Origin: Bacteroidota bacterium
Lineage (GTDB): Bacteria; Bacteroidota; Ignavibacteria; Ignavibacteriales; Ignavibacteriaceae
Length of the DNA stretch: 64,000 bases
NCBI GenBank assembly: GCA_022562275.1
Contig: JADFPP010000003.1
Location: 1 to 64,000 of the forward strand
Direction: 5' to 3'
Numbering within the stretch: position 1 is the first letter of the stretch; each line of letters opens with the position of its first letter. Positions 18,178 through 27,781 of the stretch are shown here, piece by piece. The position numbers and the translations under genes were made by a program. Below the pieces are notes generated by a model. The model had not been told where the DNA came from, searched no databases, and saw nothing but the letters and a program-made list of their open reading frames with translations.

Positions 18178-19995
18178 CTACATTCCTTCGTACATTCTTT
18201 CAATAAGTTCATTGTAGTTGCTTTCCACTACTTTACGCTTCAGCTTCATACTGGGTGTAATTTCACCCGAATCAATAGTAAATGGTTTTTCTAACAGAAC
18301 AAATTTTCTCACCCGTTCGTAATTAGCCAGCTTTTTCTGGAACTTAGTCATATCGTTTTCAAGAAGTTTATAAATCTCATGATTCTTAACGAGATTTTTC
18401 TCATCGGTATATGAAATATTATTAGCGTCAGCATACTCTTTAATTGCTTCAAAATCCGGTACGATCAGTGCGCTAAGAAACATTCTTCTATCGCCTATCA
18501 AAATAAATTGATCAATATATTTGCTTGCAAGAAAGGTACTCTCAATATGTGTTGGTGCTATATATTTTCCGGCAGATGTTTTAAACAGATTTTTTTTCCT
18601 GTCGGTTATCATTAGAAAACCATCTGCATCAAAAACTCCAATATCACCTGTGTAAAGCCAACCATCTTTTAACATAGCTGCTGTATCTTTTTTATTTTTA
18701 TAAAAGCCCTGCATTATATTTGGTCCTCTTGCAAGTATTTCACCATCCGGTGCAATTTTAATTTCTACGTTGGCAAGTGGTTTGCCCACCGTGCCAAATT
18801 TATAATCATCAACCCTGTTTGCTGCAAGAACCGGTGAAGACTCTGTTAATCCATAGCCCTCAATTATAATTAGCCCAGCAGCCTCAAAAAATTCACCCAT
18901 TTCACGTGGCAGCGCAGCACCTCCTGAGATAAAAAATTTTATTTTTCCACCCATACGCTCAAGCAATTTATTCAATACCAGCTTTCTTGCTATTTTATAT
19001 TTAATAGTAAGAGCGAGAGGAATTTTACCTGTTTTTTTTGCCGATGCGAATTCTTTTCCAACTTCCATCGCCCAGTAAAATATTTTTTGTTTTTTTTCTG
19101 ATTGACTCTCTACATTCTTTATTATCCTCGAATGTATTCTTTCAAATAATCTTGGAACTGCCGTCATTAGAGTAGGCTTAACTTCCATTAAATTTGCTGC
19201 CACCTTTTCAATACTTTCAGCGTAATAAACTGATGCACCTGCAGCAAATGCACAGTAGTAACCTGCCATCCTTTCAAAAATATGGCACAATGGTAAAAAT
19301 GATAAAAACACGTCTTCATCCGTGATAGGGAATGCTTCTAATGCACTCATCACATTCGACATAATATTTTTATGGGTTAGAAGAACTCCTTTAGGTTCAC
19401 CTGTAGTACCTGAAGTGTAAATTATTGTACATACATCATCTTCATTTACCAAGTTCATACTTTCGTTTATAAAATTTTGATTACTCATTTTATAGTCCAG
19501 ACCCATTTCCTGAATTTGCTTAAAAGTATGAAGGTCTTTAATTGAAGGGTCAAAATCTTTTTCATTTATAATTATGATGAATTTCAGATATTTACATTTG
19601 TTACGAATTTTTAATACTTTATTTAATTGAAATTTAGTTGAGACTACTATGCCTTTCGATTCTGAATTGTTTAGCATAAATTCAATAGTGGCTGATGTTA
19701 GTGAGGGATATATAGGGACATTTATTGCTCCTAATATATGTGAAGCCATATCGGTATAAACCCATTCGGGTCTGTTCTCGGATACAAGTGCAATTTTTTC
19801 ACGACGCTTTAAACCCAACGATGCTAAACCAAATGCCAGTAACTCGGTTTCCTCTTTTAACTTCGTGTAAGAAATTCCGGTGTATTTATCATTTACTTTA
19901 TAATTGAGTAAATATTTATCTACAGTTCTCCCGTATTCCTCAGTTAAGAATTGATAAAGTTCTGTTATTGTATTAAACGCTTTTAATGATGCCAT
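18178..19995 (-). CDS. Long-chain fatty acid-CoA ligase (AMP-binding)
   Basis: The 605-residue adenylate-forming enzyme carries the P-loop-like TIIYTSGTTGEPKGV near residue 190, the GYGLTES motif near 380, YTGDIG near 450 and the FAA1-type hinge ITDRKKNLFKTSAGKYIAP. It activates fatty acids to acyl-CoA, probably at the inner membrane face, for lipid synthesis or beta-oxidation. The start has an AGGAG site seven bases upstream. Chain-length preference cannot be told. Confidence 0.9.
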   Translation of the reverse strand: MASLKAFNTITELYQFLTEEYGRTVDKYLLNYKVNDKYTGISYTKLKEETELLAFGLASLGLKRREKIALVSENRPEWVYTDMASHILGAINVPIYPSLTSATIEFMLNNSESKGIVVSTKFQLNKVLKIRNKCKYLKFIIIINEKDFDPSIKDLHTFKQIQEMGLDYKMSNQNFINESMNLVNEDDVCTIIYTSGTTGEPKGVLLTHKNIMSNVMSALEAFPITDEDVFLSFLPLCHIFERMAGYYCAFAAGASVYYAESIEKVAANLMEVKPTLMTAVPRLFERIHSRIIKNVESQSEKKQKIFYWAMEVGKEFASAKKTGKIPLALTIKYKIARKLVLNKLLERMGGKIKFFISGGAALPREMGEFFEAAGLIIIEGYGLTESSPVLAANRVDDYKFGTVGKPLANVEIKIAPDGEILARGPNIMQGFYKNKKDTAAMLKDGWLYTGDIGVFDADGFLMITDRKKNLFKTSAGKYIAPTHIESTFLASKYIDQFILIGDRRMFLSALIVPDFEAIKEYADANNISYTDEKNLVKNHEIYKLLENDMTKFQKKLANYERVRKFVLLEKPFTIDSGEITPSMKLKRKVVESNYNELIERMYEGM

Positions 19996-20259
19996 GCTTT
20001 ACTCCTAATGAAATAAATATATTATCGCACAACTGTCGGTTTTGTCTTAGCACAGAATAAAATAGTAATCTCTCATCAGAAAAAATATACTATAGATTTA
20101 ATATAACATCATTGATGCAAAATCAAAAGCTGAGATATCGAAACTTGAGAAGGTAAATACCGTTTACACGTCCTCATATAACCAATCAAAATTGCTTATC
20201 AAAATCAAAAGGGTTAATTTTTCTAAACTATTTATAAATTTTTATCGGGAGAATTATAA

Positions 20260-21807
20260 ATGAAAGTTAAGCCGTTCAGGAATGAACCATTAACTGATTT
20301 TTCTAAAAAGTCGAATGTAGAAATACAAAAAAGAGCACTTGCTTCAGTTAAAGGACAATTGGGTAAAACATTTCCAATGGTAGTTGATGGGAAAAAACTG
20401 AGATCCGATGGCAGAATAGTGTCTTATAATCCATCTAATAAAGATGAAGTTATTGCAAGATTTTATAAAGGAACGAAGGAAATTGCCAGGCGTGCAGTGG
20501 AAAGTGCGTATAAAAAATTTGAAGAGTGGAGATACATTTTCCCTGAAGAGAGAGCCAGCTACCTTTTTAAAGCTGCAGCGCTGGTTAGGAAGAGGAAATT
20601 TGAAATAAATGCCTGGATGATTTATGAAACAGGGAAGAACTATGCTGAAGCTGATGGAGATACTGCAGAGGCAATTGATTTTATGGAGTTTTATGCAAGG
20701 GAAATGCTGCGTTACGCAGCCAGGCAGCCTGTAACACCTATCAAAGGTGAGAGAAATGAATTAGTTTATCTACCCCTCGGAGTTGGTATAACAATTCCGC
20801 CGTGGAATTTTCCATTCGCAATATTAGTTGGGATGACTTCTGCAGCAATTGTTACGGGAAACACTGTTGTGTTAAAACCATCCAGCGATTCTCCGATGAT
20901 GGGAAAAATATTTTGTGATATTATGAAAGAAGTGGGGCTGCCGGATGGAGTGCTTAACTTTTTACCGGGTTCCGGTGGCGAAGTTGGCGATACATTGGTA
21001 GGTCATCCAAAAACAAGATTCATTACCTTTACCGGTTCGATGGAAGTCGGTAAGCACATTTATGAATTGGCTTCCAAAGTTCAGCACGGTCAGATCTGGT
21101 TGAAAAGAGTTGTTGCTGAAATGGGTGGTAAAGATTGTATAATAGTTGATAAGGAGACGAATGTTGATGTTGCTGTAAAGGATGTAGTTGCATCTGCCTT
21201 TGGTTTCCAGGGTCAGAAGTGTTCAGCTTGTTCAAGGGCTATTGTTGATAAAACTGTTTATTCAAAATTTGTAAATAAATTAAAAACTGAAGTTGGAAAA
21301 ATCCAGGTTGGATCTCCAACAGAAAATAATAGTATGGGTGCAGTAATTAATGAAAATGCCCGAAAAAGTATTCTCAATTACATAAGGATAGGTAAAAGGG
21401 AGGGTAAACTATTAGTTGGCGGTGGAAAAGCACGTGGGAACGGATACTTTATTAAACCAACAGTTTTTATCGATATAAAACCTGATTCCAGGTTAGCTCA
21501 GGAAGAAGTATTTGGTCCCGTACTCGCCGTCATTAAATCAAATGATTATGAACAGAGTTTAAAAATTGCAAATAATACAATCTATGGTTTAACTGGTGCA
21601 GTTTATACACGAAATCGTAAGAAGATAAAAGCTGCAAAAAAACATTTGTTGATCGGAAATCTTTACTTCAACCGAAAATGTACCGGAGCCCTTGTTGGTG
21701 CTCATCCATTTGGCGGTTTCAATATGTCTGGTACTGATTCTAAAGCGGGTGGAAGAGATTATTTGTTACTCTTTCTCCAGGCAAAATTAATGAGCGAAAA
21801 AATATAA
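20260..21807 (+). CDS. pruA: L-glutamate gamma-semialdehyde (P5C) dehydrogenase
   Basis: The 515-residue aldehyde dehydrogenase matches the length of Bacillus RocA. The catalytic cysteine is in GFQGQKCSACSRA near residue 325, the general-base glutamate in VAEMGGKDC near 285, and the NAD-binding segment in IPPWNFPFAI. It oxidises P5C/glutamate semialdehyde to glutamate, the second step of proline and arginine breakdown. No proline dehydrogenase gene is next to it. A GGGAGA site precedes the ATG. The gene may be cotranscribed with sucC, 61 bases downstream. The 264 bases upstream hold no gene. Confidence 0.88.
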   Translation: MKVKPFRNEPLTDFSKKSNVEIQKRALASVKGQLGKTFPMVVDGKKLRSDGRIVSYNPSNKDEVIARFYKGTKEIARRAVESAYKKFEEWRYIFPEERASYLFKAAALVRKRKFEINAWMIYETGKNYAEADGDTAEAIDFMEFYAREMLRYAARQPVTPIKGERNELVYLPLGVGITIPPWNFPFAILVGMTSAAIVTGNTVVLKPSSDSPMMGKIFCDIMKEVGLPDGVLNFLPGSGGEVGDTLVGHPKTRFITFTGSMEVGKHIYELASKVQHGQIWLKRVVAEMGGKDCIIVDKETNVDVAVKDVVASAFGFQGQKCSACSRAIVDKTVYSKFVNKLKTEVGKIQVGSPTENNSMGAVINENARKSILNYIRIGKREGKLLVGGGKARGNGYFIKPTVFIDIKPDSRLAQEEVFGPVLAVIKSNDYEQSLKIANNTIYGLTGAVYTRNRKKIKAAKKHLLIGNLYFNRKCTGALVGAHPFGGFNMSGTDSKAGGRDYLLLFLQAKLMSEKI

Positions 21808-21868
21808 ATCGATAACAGGTTATTAATTGAGCTAACTTGTTGGTAACTATTTAGTAAAAGGATGTTAA

Positions 21869-23032
21869 ATGAAAATTCATGAATATCAGGCGAAAGAGAT
21901 ATTAAGAAAATATAATGTTGCTGTTCCCAGGGGCGGTGTAGTGTTCAATGCCGAAGACGCAGTAAAAAAAGCCAAAGTAGATTTAGGTGGTAATATTTGG
22001 GTTTTAAAAGCACAGATTCATGCCGGCGGAAGAGGAAAAGGCGGCGGTGTAAAAGTGGCTAAATCTCTTCACCAGGTTCGGGAGATTGCAAGTAAAATAA
22101 TTGGAATGAATCTGGTTACTCATCAAACCGGACCGGAAGGAAGAAGAGTAAAAAGACTATTGGTTGAAGAAGGAATAAATATAGATAAAGAGTTGTATGT
22201 TGGTATTACTTTAGATAGAGCACAATCCAAAAACGTTATAATGGTTTCACGGGAAGGTGGTGTTGAAATAGAAAAAGTTGCTGCCGAATCTCCTGAAAAG
22301 ATTGTTAAAGAAATAGTTGAACCTGATTTAGGGCTGCAGCCGTTTCAGGCAAGGAAATTAGCTTATGCGCTTGGGTTAAAGGATGATCAGCATAAAAAAG
22401 CGGTTAAATTTTTATTTGCTCTGTATAAATCTTATGAAGAAGAAGATGCATCGATTGCTGAGATAAATCCATTGGTTATAACAAAAGAGGGCGATGTAAT
22501 TGCATTAGATGCGAAGATGAACTTTGATGATAATGCTTTATACAAGCACAAAGATATTTTAGAATACCGTGACCTTGATGAAGAAGATAAACTTGAAGTT
22601 GAAGCATCAAAGTACGATTTGAATTATATAAAGCTCGATGGTAATGTAGGATGTATGGTGAATGGTGCGGGGTTGGCAATGAGTACTATGGATATAATAA
22701 TGTTAGCAGGCGGTGAGCCGGCAAACTTTTTGGATGTTGGCGGTGGAGCAAATAAAACTACCGTTGCAAATGGTTTTAAAATAATTCTCTCGGATCCAAA
22801 TGTTAAAGCAATATTAATTAATATATTTGGTGGAATCGTACGATGTGATAGAGTTGCGCAAGGTGTGATTGATGCAACAAAACAAATGCACGTTAAAGTT
22901 CCTATAGTTGTTCGGCTCGAGGGTACTAATGCTAAAGAAGCCGGCGTATTATTAAATAATTCCGGACTTAATTTTGAAGTTGCTAAAAATTTTAAGGATG
23001 CGGCTGAAAAAGTTACTGCCGTATTAAACTAA
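21869..23032 (+). CDS. sucC: Succinyl-CoA ligase (ADP-forming) subunit beta
   Basis: The 387-residue ATP-grasp protein starts with the typical [20 protein letters not shown] and contains the glycine-rich [11 protein letters not shown] nucleotide site. The C-terminal flavodoxin-like domain has [15 protein letters not shown]. It catalyses substrate-level ATP formation in the citric acid cycle. The alpha subunit gene sucD is not in the window, so the pair is split, as in many members of this phylum. An AGGA site lies ahead of the ATG. Confidence 0.94.
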   Translation: MKIHEYQAKEILRKYNVAVPRGGVVFNAEDAVKKAKVDLGGNIWVLKAQIHAGGRGKGGGVKVAKSLHQVREIASKIIGMNLVTHQTGPEGRRVKRLLVEEGINIDKELYVGITLDRAQSKNVIMVSREGGVEIEKVAAESPEKIVKEIVEPDLGLQPFQARKLAYALGLKDDQHKKAVKFLFALYKSYEEEDASIAEINPLVITKEGDVIALDAKMNFDDNALYKHKDILEYRDLDEEDKLEVEASKYDLNYIKLDGNVGCMVNGAGLAMSTMDIIMLAGGEPANFLDVGGGANKTTVANGFKIILSDPNVKAILINIFGGIVRCDRVAQGVIDATKQMHVKVPIVVRLEGTNAKEAGVLLNNSGLNFEVAKNFKDAAEKVTAVLN

Positions 23033-23203
23033 AAACTAATTGTATCTTTGGATAATAATAAAAATGCACTGTTTACATGGCACGGCATTTGAGTTTTAAA
23101 TTAATACAAAAAATATTATTCATTATAAATTTGAATTTTAATTGTTTTTATAATTTATTGGTAGTGAGATTATTTTTTATAAGAATGAATAACGGAGAAT
23201 TGG

Positions 23204-24619
23204 ATGTCCTTTTATGATTTCAGTTTTAATGACGATAATATTGGACCGAATGGTTTTCATATAGAGGAAGAGATTAATGCTTGTCGTAATTTGATTGATA
23301 GCAACATGATTTATGAATCTATTGATCGGATTGAAGATGTGATTTTACTTTGCGTTGATAATAATTATTTAAATGACGGGTTATTTTTTGTCAATCATCT
23401 TTTAGGAATATCAGCATATAATTCGGAATTATGGTCTAAGAAAGGATTGCTGTTAAATTTATCCGATGATTATGAAGAAGCAATTGAATGTTTTGATAAA
23501 GCATTATCATTAAACCCGGGAGATTCTGAGATATTAATTGACAGATCTACTGTTGAGGAAAATCTGGGGTATTATTTAAAAGCTGAAGAAACACTTAAAT
23601 CCGTTTTAAATATAGACCCTAATAATGAGGAAGCCCTCTACAATCTGGGTATATTAAATCAAAGAAAAGAAGACTTTAGAATTGCGAAGCATTATTTCAT
23701 TAAAGTGTTGAAGATCGACCCAAATTTTGCTGAAGCATATTATGAATTGGGTTATTGTGATGAAAATTTGAATATGTATGAACAAGCCCTTAATATGTAT
23801 GATAAGTTTTTGGAATTAGATCCGTATAATGCTAATGGTTGGTACAATAGGGGAATTGTGTTATCTAAACAAAATAAATTTGAGCAATCGTTGAATAGTT
23901 ATGATCTTGCTGTTTCGTTAAAAGATAATTTTTCAAGTGCCTGGTTTAACAAAGGTAATGTTCTTTCAGAATTGGGAAGATCAACTGAGGCAATGGAAAG
24001 TTTTAAGAAAGCATATCAGATTGACAAATTTGATGAATCTATCTGCTTTAATATTGCTAATTTATACGAAGAAAAAGGGGATATGATAAATGCTATAAAA
24101 TATTTTACGCAGGCAATTAAAATAAATGATCAGTTTTACGAAGCCTTTTTGGCTCGTGGATATTGTTTTGATTCAACTTGCAAATATCATCTCGCATTAA
24201 AGGATTTTAACCGGGCAATATCATTGTCAAGTGATAAAGAGGAAGCATGGTATGCAAAGGCTGATTTGGAATATTCACTTGGAAAATTGCAGGAATCGGT
24301 TAATAGTTATTTAGCTGCATTGAAGATTACTCCGGATAATCATCAGTTTTGGTTTAGTCTGGCAGAGACATATTTTGAATTAGGAAACTGGCTTGATGCA
24401 ATAAATGCATACGATAAATGTATAAATATTAATCCTCAGGATGCCGGATCATTTTACGGAAAAGCCAAGGTGAGTTTTCTTTTAAGGCAAACTCAAGAAG
24501 CAATTGGCTGCTTAAAAAAAGCTTTTGCTATAGACCCTGAGATTAAGCAAAAATTCACAAAAGATTATCCCGAAATAAAAACTTCAAAATTATTCAAGAA
24601 ATTGTTGGATGAAAACTAA
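23204..24619 (+). CDS. Tetratricopeptide-repeat protein
   Basis: This acidic 471-residue protein is almost entirely TPR units of 34 residues from about residue 70 to 455, roughly eleven copies. Recurring cores include AWFNKGNVLSELG, AFLARGYCFDS and AWYAKADLEYSLGK. No signal peptide or membrane segment is seen, so it is probably a cytoplasmic scaffold. The partner is unknown. It has a GGAG ribosome site and stands 171 bases after sucC. Confidence 0.82.
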   Translation: MSFYDFSFNDDNIGPNGFHIEEEINACRNLIDSNMIYESIDRIEDVILLCVDNNYLNDGLFFVNHLLGISAYNSELWSKKGLLLNLSDDYEEAIECFDKALSLNPGDSEILIDRSTVEENLGYYLKAEETLKSVLNIDPNNEEALYNLGILNQRKEDFRIAKHYFIKVLKIDPNFAEAYYELGYCDENLNMYEQALNMYDKFLELDPYNANGWYNRGIVLSKQNKFEQSLNSYDLAVSLKDNFSSAWFNKGNVLSELGRSTEAMESFKKAYQIDKFDESICFNIANLYEEKGDMINAIKYFTQAIKINDQFYEAFLARGYCFDSTCKYHLALKDFNRAISLSSDKEEAWYAKADLEYSLGKLQESVNSYLAALKITPDNHQFWFSLAETYFELGNWLDAINAYDKCININPQDAGSFYGKAKVSFLLRQTQEAIGCLKKAFAIDPEIKQKFTKDYPEIKTSKLFKKLLDEN

Positions 24620-24686
24620 CAACATCAGCAATTGTCTATCCTAAATAGTTCAATTATATTTTGAAGTTACCTTATTGAATTAGAAC

Positions 24687-25559
24687 ATGAAAAATTCATT
24701 TTTTGCAAATACAAAATTAGTCGGTCTTATCGGGCATCCAATAAAGCAATCCTATTCCCCTTTTATTAATAATGTTGCATTTCAATTAAATAATATAGAT
24801 TACATCTATCTCCCTTTTGATGTTACATCAGATGATCTGGAAAACGCAGTTAAAGGTGTCCTTGCACTTGGTATAAATGGTTTAAATGTTACAATTCCTC
24901 ACAAAGAAAAAATTATAGAATATTTAGATGATCTTTCCGAAGAAGTTACGATGATCGGCGCTGTTAATACAATAACAAATGATAATGGTAAACTGAAGGG
25001 TTTCAATACAGATGTACAGGGTATAGTTGCAACATTATCTTCATTTAAAAAAGATATTTCCGGTGCAAAAGTAAGTGTAATTGGTTCCGGCGGCGGTGCG
25101 AGAGCTGTAATATATACACTCATCAGATTTTTTAAGCCTGCAGAAATAACAATTATTAACAGAACAATACAACGCGCAGATACATTGCAAAGCTTCTTCA
25201 GTGAAAAGATGAGATACGATAATTTCAAAACGGAAGAATTAATTCCGCCTGACTTAACCGAGACTCTTCATAATTCAAAATTAATAGTGAACGCTACTCC
25301 AATAGGAATGTTCCCTGATTCGGATGACACACCGACTTATTTAGAGGAATCATTTCACGAAAATCAGATAATATTCGATATGGTATACAATCCTCCCGAA
25401 ACGAAATTCTTATCAGTGGCTAAAAATCAAGGAGCAAAGGTAGTCGGCGGGTTAACCATGCTGGTACATCAGGCGGCTAAATCATTCGAATTGTGGACCG
25501 AACAAAAAATGCCCGTTGAAAAGATATCTGACTCCCTGGAATTAATGATTAATGAATAA
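24687..25559 (+). CDS. aroE: Shikimate dehydrogenase
   Basis: The 290-residue NADP enzyme reduces 3-dehydroshikimate in aromatic amino-acid synthesis. The shikimate-binding segments GHPIKQSYSPFINN (residues 13-26) and NVTIPHKE (catalytic lysine, near 72) are present. So are the Rossmann glycine loop VIGSGGGARAV and the C-terminal GLTMLVHQAAKSFELW. It sits 67 bases after the TPR gene. Confidence 0.93.
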   Translation: MKNSFFANTKLVGLIGHPIKQSYSPFINNVAFQLNNIDYIYLPFDVTSDDLENAVKGVLALGINGLNVTIPHKEKIIEYLDDLSEEVTMIGAVNTITNDNGKLKGFNTDVQGIVATLSSFKKDISGAKVSVIGSGGGARAVIYTLIRFFKPAEITIINRTIQRADTLQSFFSEKMRYDNFKTEELIPPDLTETLHNSKLIVNATPIGMFPDSDDTPTYLEESFHENQIIFDMVYNPPETKFLSVAKNQGAKVVGGLTMLVHQAAKSFELWTEQKMPVEKISDSLELMINE

Positions 25560-25688
25560 ATCGTTAAATTTTTCAGCATTATCCATAATGGGTCTATATT
25601 GTATTCTGTTTGAAAGCCAGAGGTATAATTTTGTAATTTGACAATACTAGTAAGAATATATAATTTGTTAAAAAATTTGAGGATTGAA

Positions 25689-26342
25689 ATGAAAGCTGTA
25701 ACTATTTTTACGCTGTTTATAATATTAATTTCTGTTGCCTGTATTAGTGCTCAAAAATTACATCGTAAATCATTATTTTTTGGAGGTCTGGTTGGTGGTG
25801 CACAGATAAGCAATTCCAACCCGGGGTCTGAGGGTACCGTGGCACTTTCGTTTGGTGGAAGTTTCGGGATTCCCATTACAACCAATCTTTTCATTTACAC
25901 AAGAGCATCTTATTCTTCTAAATCAAACTTTCAGTCATTTTATAATACAGCTTATCTTACGTCTCAATTTCAACTATCGGATCAGTTTGCCGAGGCAAAT
26001 TCATCATTCTCCCAGTTATTGCTGAACGGAGGATTACTGTATAATTTTTATCTGTCTGATGAATTTACGATTGGAGTGAATGGAGGAGTTACATTTTCAA
26101 TTCTAAACCAGGAAGCTGTGCTTATTGGTGGTCAAGTTATTTCGAGTGTTAACAACGAAGCAATTTGGGGATATTTCGGTGGTATAATTTTAGAGAAAGG
26201 TTTGGAAGATAGTAATGCATCTATATTTGCCGAAGCTCAATATAATTATGCCGTAAGTGATGCGCCTTATCGCGCAAGTGCTTTAAATGCGATGAATTTT
26301 GCATTTGGTGCAAGGTATTATTTGAGTGGAAGTAGATTTTAA
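25689..26342 (+). CDS. Outer-membrane beta-barrel protein
   Basis: The 217-residue protein has a signal peptide (residues 1-21, ending ISA before QKLH). The remainder is a small porin-like barrel with alternating hydrophobic strands and closing motif NFAFGARYYLSGSRF, a typical terminal strand. The ATG at 25689 is chosen because GAGG precedes it and the signal peptide starts there. An upstream TTG would add 17 residues before the basic n-region. Function is unknown; a surface or porin role is inferred. Confidence 0.7.
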   Translation: MKAVTIFTLFIILISVACISAQKLHRKSLFFGGLVGGAQISNSNPGSEGTVALSFGGSFGIPITTNLFIYTRASYSSKSNFQSFYNTAYLTSQFQLSDQFAEANSSFSQLLLNGGLLYNFYLSDEFTIGVNGGVTFSILNQEAVLIGGQVISSVNNEAIWGYFGGIILEKGLEDSNASIFAEAQYNYAVSDAPYRASALNAMNFAFGARYYLSGSRF

Positions 26343-26417
26343 TCCCAAATAAATATTCAGCCGCACTATTAATTAACTGAAGGTAATAGGGAAGTTAACT
26401 TAAGTGAAAACTATATA

Positions 26418-26918
26418 TCAATTCGTATGATCCTTTACTTTATTATACAATTCTTTTGCATGAGAAAGTATTCTATCAACATCTGATCCTTCCAGATCTG
26501 CCTTTTTTTTATCATAATTCTTGTAATACTTTACTACAGACCCATCCTGGTTCAGATAAAGAATTAATTTAGATAATATCTTTCTCAACTTGTTATTGCT
26601 ATCCCTGATAGATTGCAATTTACTTTCTTTAAAGTATATCAGTGCCCCGTCTTTAAAGTAATATAAATTAAACGAGTCGCCGCCTGACCTGAATTTATAA
26701 GTCTCGTTCAGGAAAATTATATCGGGATCGGGATAAAGTGCCTTTATTTGTGAATATGCACTTTTTGATGCCCATTGATATTGTGTTGGTGTAAAATCTT
26801 TTAATTTATTATTAGTTTTTTCTACAATAGCATCGATATCCTCTTGTGAATATTTATTCACATTACAGGAACTAACAATAAATAAAAACAAAACAAATGA
26901 AATAATTTTATTAGTCAT
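26418..26918 (-). CDS. Putative lipoprotein of unknown function
   Basis: The 166-residue protein begins with a lipoprotein signal (lipobox VSSC, cysteine at about 18), so it is probably anchored in the envelope. The mature part is charged and helical at both ends, with a central beta-rich segment (YKFRSGGDSFNLYYFKDGALIYF). No family was recognised. Its end is 75 bases from the convergent barrel gene. Confidence 0.6.
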   Translation of the reverse strand: MTNKIISFVLFLFIVSSCNVNKYSQEDIDAIVEKTNNKLKDFTPTQYQWASKSAYSQIKALYPDPDIIFLNETYKFRSGGDSFNLYYFKDGALIYFKESKLQSIRDSNNKLRKILSKLILYLNQDGSVVKYYKNYDKKKADLEGSDVDRILSHAKELYNKVKDHTN

Positions 26919-27003
26919 TATAAATAAATTCTTAAAAAGTTTAACGGATACACCAAACCTAAATTATTAGTCGGGTATATTCAAGGATGGTAACTAATTT
27001 TAC

Positions 27004-27109
27004 CTGCCCATTAAATTACAGGCATTTACTCATACTCAATCCCATGCTTATTTTTTATCTTCTATAATTATCTAACCGGGTTCGGATGCCCATTTTATTC
27101 TATTAATTT
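27004..27109 (-). pseudogene. Fossil 3' end of an aminotransferase gene
   Basis: This stretch aligns along its length with 27757-27869, the 3' end and downstream flank of the aminotransferase gene. Both read TTTACTCATAC, then ATTTTTTAT, and end in the shared 20-mer TGCCCATTTTATTCTATTAA. On the minus strand it reads RIKWASEPG-stop-IIIEDKK-stop, against RIKWALDPNSAGEIIIGNKK in the intact gene. It is a decayed remnant of a duplicate copy. Confidence 0.75.
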
Positions 27110-27124
27110 CTTATTGCTTAATAA

Positions 27125-27583
27125 CTATTTGTCCAATAATCGTCTATGGTAGTTTATCTGCCCGAGATGATAACTAAGGTGAGTTGTTAAATGAGTTAGA
27201 AAAAATCCAGTTGTCATTTCATATCCAAAAACATTTATAGGATAAATATCTTTCAATCTTTTTTCGTCGAGTTCGTTTAAAGTTTTTTTTATGATGATAA
27301 TTGTTTCATCTATCTCTTTTTGCATTTCCTCCACGGGTGCATTCTTTCTGCTGAATTCTGCATCGCGATTTCTATCATAACCTGATTTACCAAGTGTTGT
27401 ACCGATGAAGTGCTGCAGGTTGCCAAGCAAGTGAAGACAAAGATTTCCAGCAGAATTTTTTATATCCCCCGATACTTCCCACATTTTCTTTTCATCTTTG
27501 TAGGAAGTTATCTCGGTTTTTAGTTTTTCGAGATCGCGCTTGAAGAGCTGAGCTAATATTTCCGTTATTCTTAATTTTTCCAT
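27125..27583 (-). CDS. DinB-superfamily protein (DUF1572-like)
   Basis: The 152-residue four-helix-bundle protein has histidines placed as metal ligands of the DinB/YfiT fold (LGNLQHFIG near residue 55, LTTHLSYHLGQINYH near 135). Such proteins are metal-dependent transferases or hydrolases, often thiol-related. A bacillithiol link is possible because bshB1 is encoded elsewhere in the window, but that is speculative. It is bounded by the aminotransferase fossil on one side and an inverted repeat on the other. Confidence 0.7.
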   Translation of the reverse strand: MEKLRITEILAQLFKRDLEKLKTEITSYKDEKKMWEVSGDIKNSAGNLCLHLLGNLQHFIGTTLGKSGYDRNRDAEFSRKNAPVEEMQKEIDETIIIIKKTLNELDEKRLKDIYPINVFGYEMTTGFFLTHLTTHLSYHLGQINYHRRLLDK

Positions 27584-27602
27584 GTTATTCCATTACTTTT
27601 GC

Positions 27603-27667
27603 AGATATGCCAGATTTCCAAAATCTGGCATATCTACTAGGATTAAGTTTTGAAATCTGGCATATCT
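27603..27667. repeat. Perfect inverted repeat plus a third direct copy
   Basis: AGATATGCCAGATTT (27603-27617) and its perfect complement AAATCTGGCATATCT (27621-27635) form a 15-bp hairpin with a 3-base loop. The second half recurs exactly at 27653-27667. It lies between the DinB and aminotransferase genes. No T-run follows, so a terminator role is not evident. Confidence 0.85.
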
Positions 27668-27781
27668 AATACATTATCTTATAGTTGTCTTCAATAATAA
27701 AATTATCAGATTTCAAGTTGATATTCTTCTCGTTATGAATGCTTATAAAATTTTCTCTGCCGTTAAAACGCAGGAATTTAC

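Noticed and set aside
25626-25633. TAATTTTG as a Bacteroidota-type -7 promoter element for the barrel gene
   Set aside because: The nearest TTTG upstream is only 13 bases away, too close for the usual -33 spacing.
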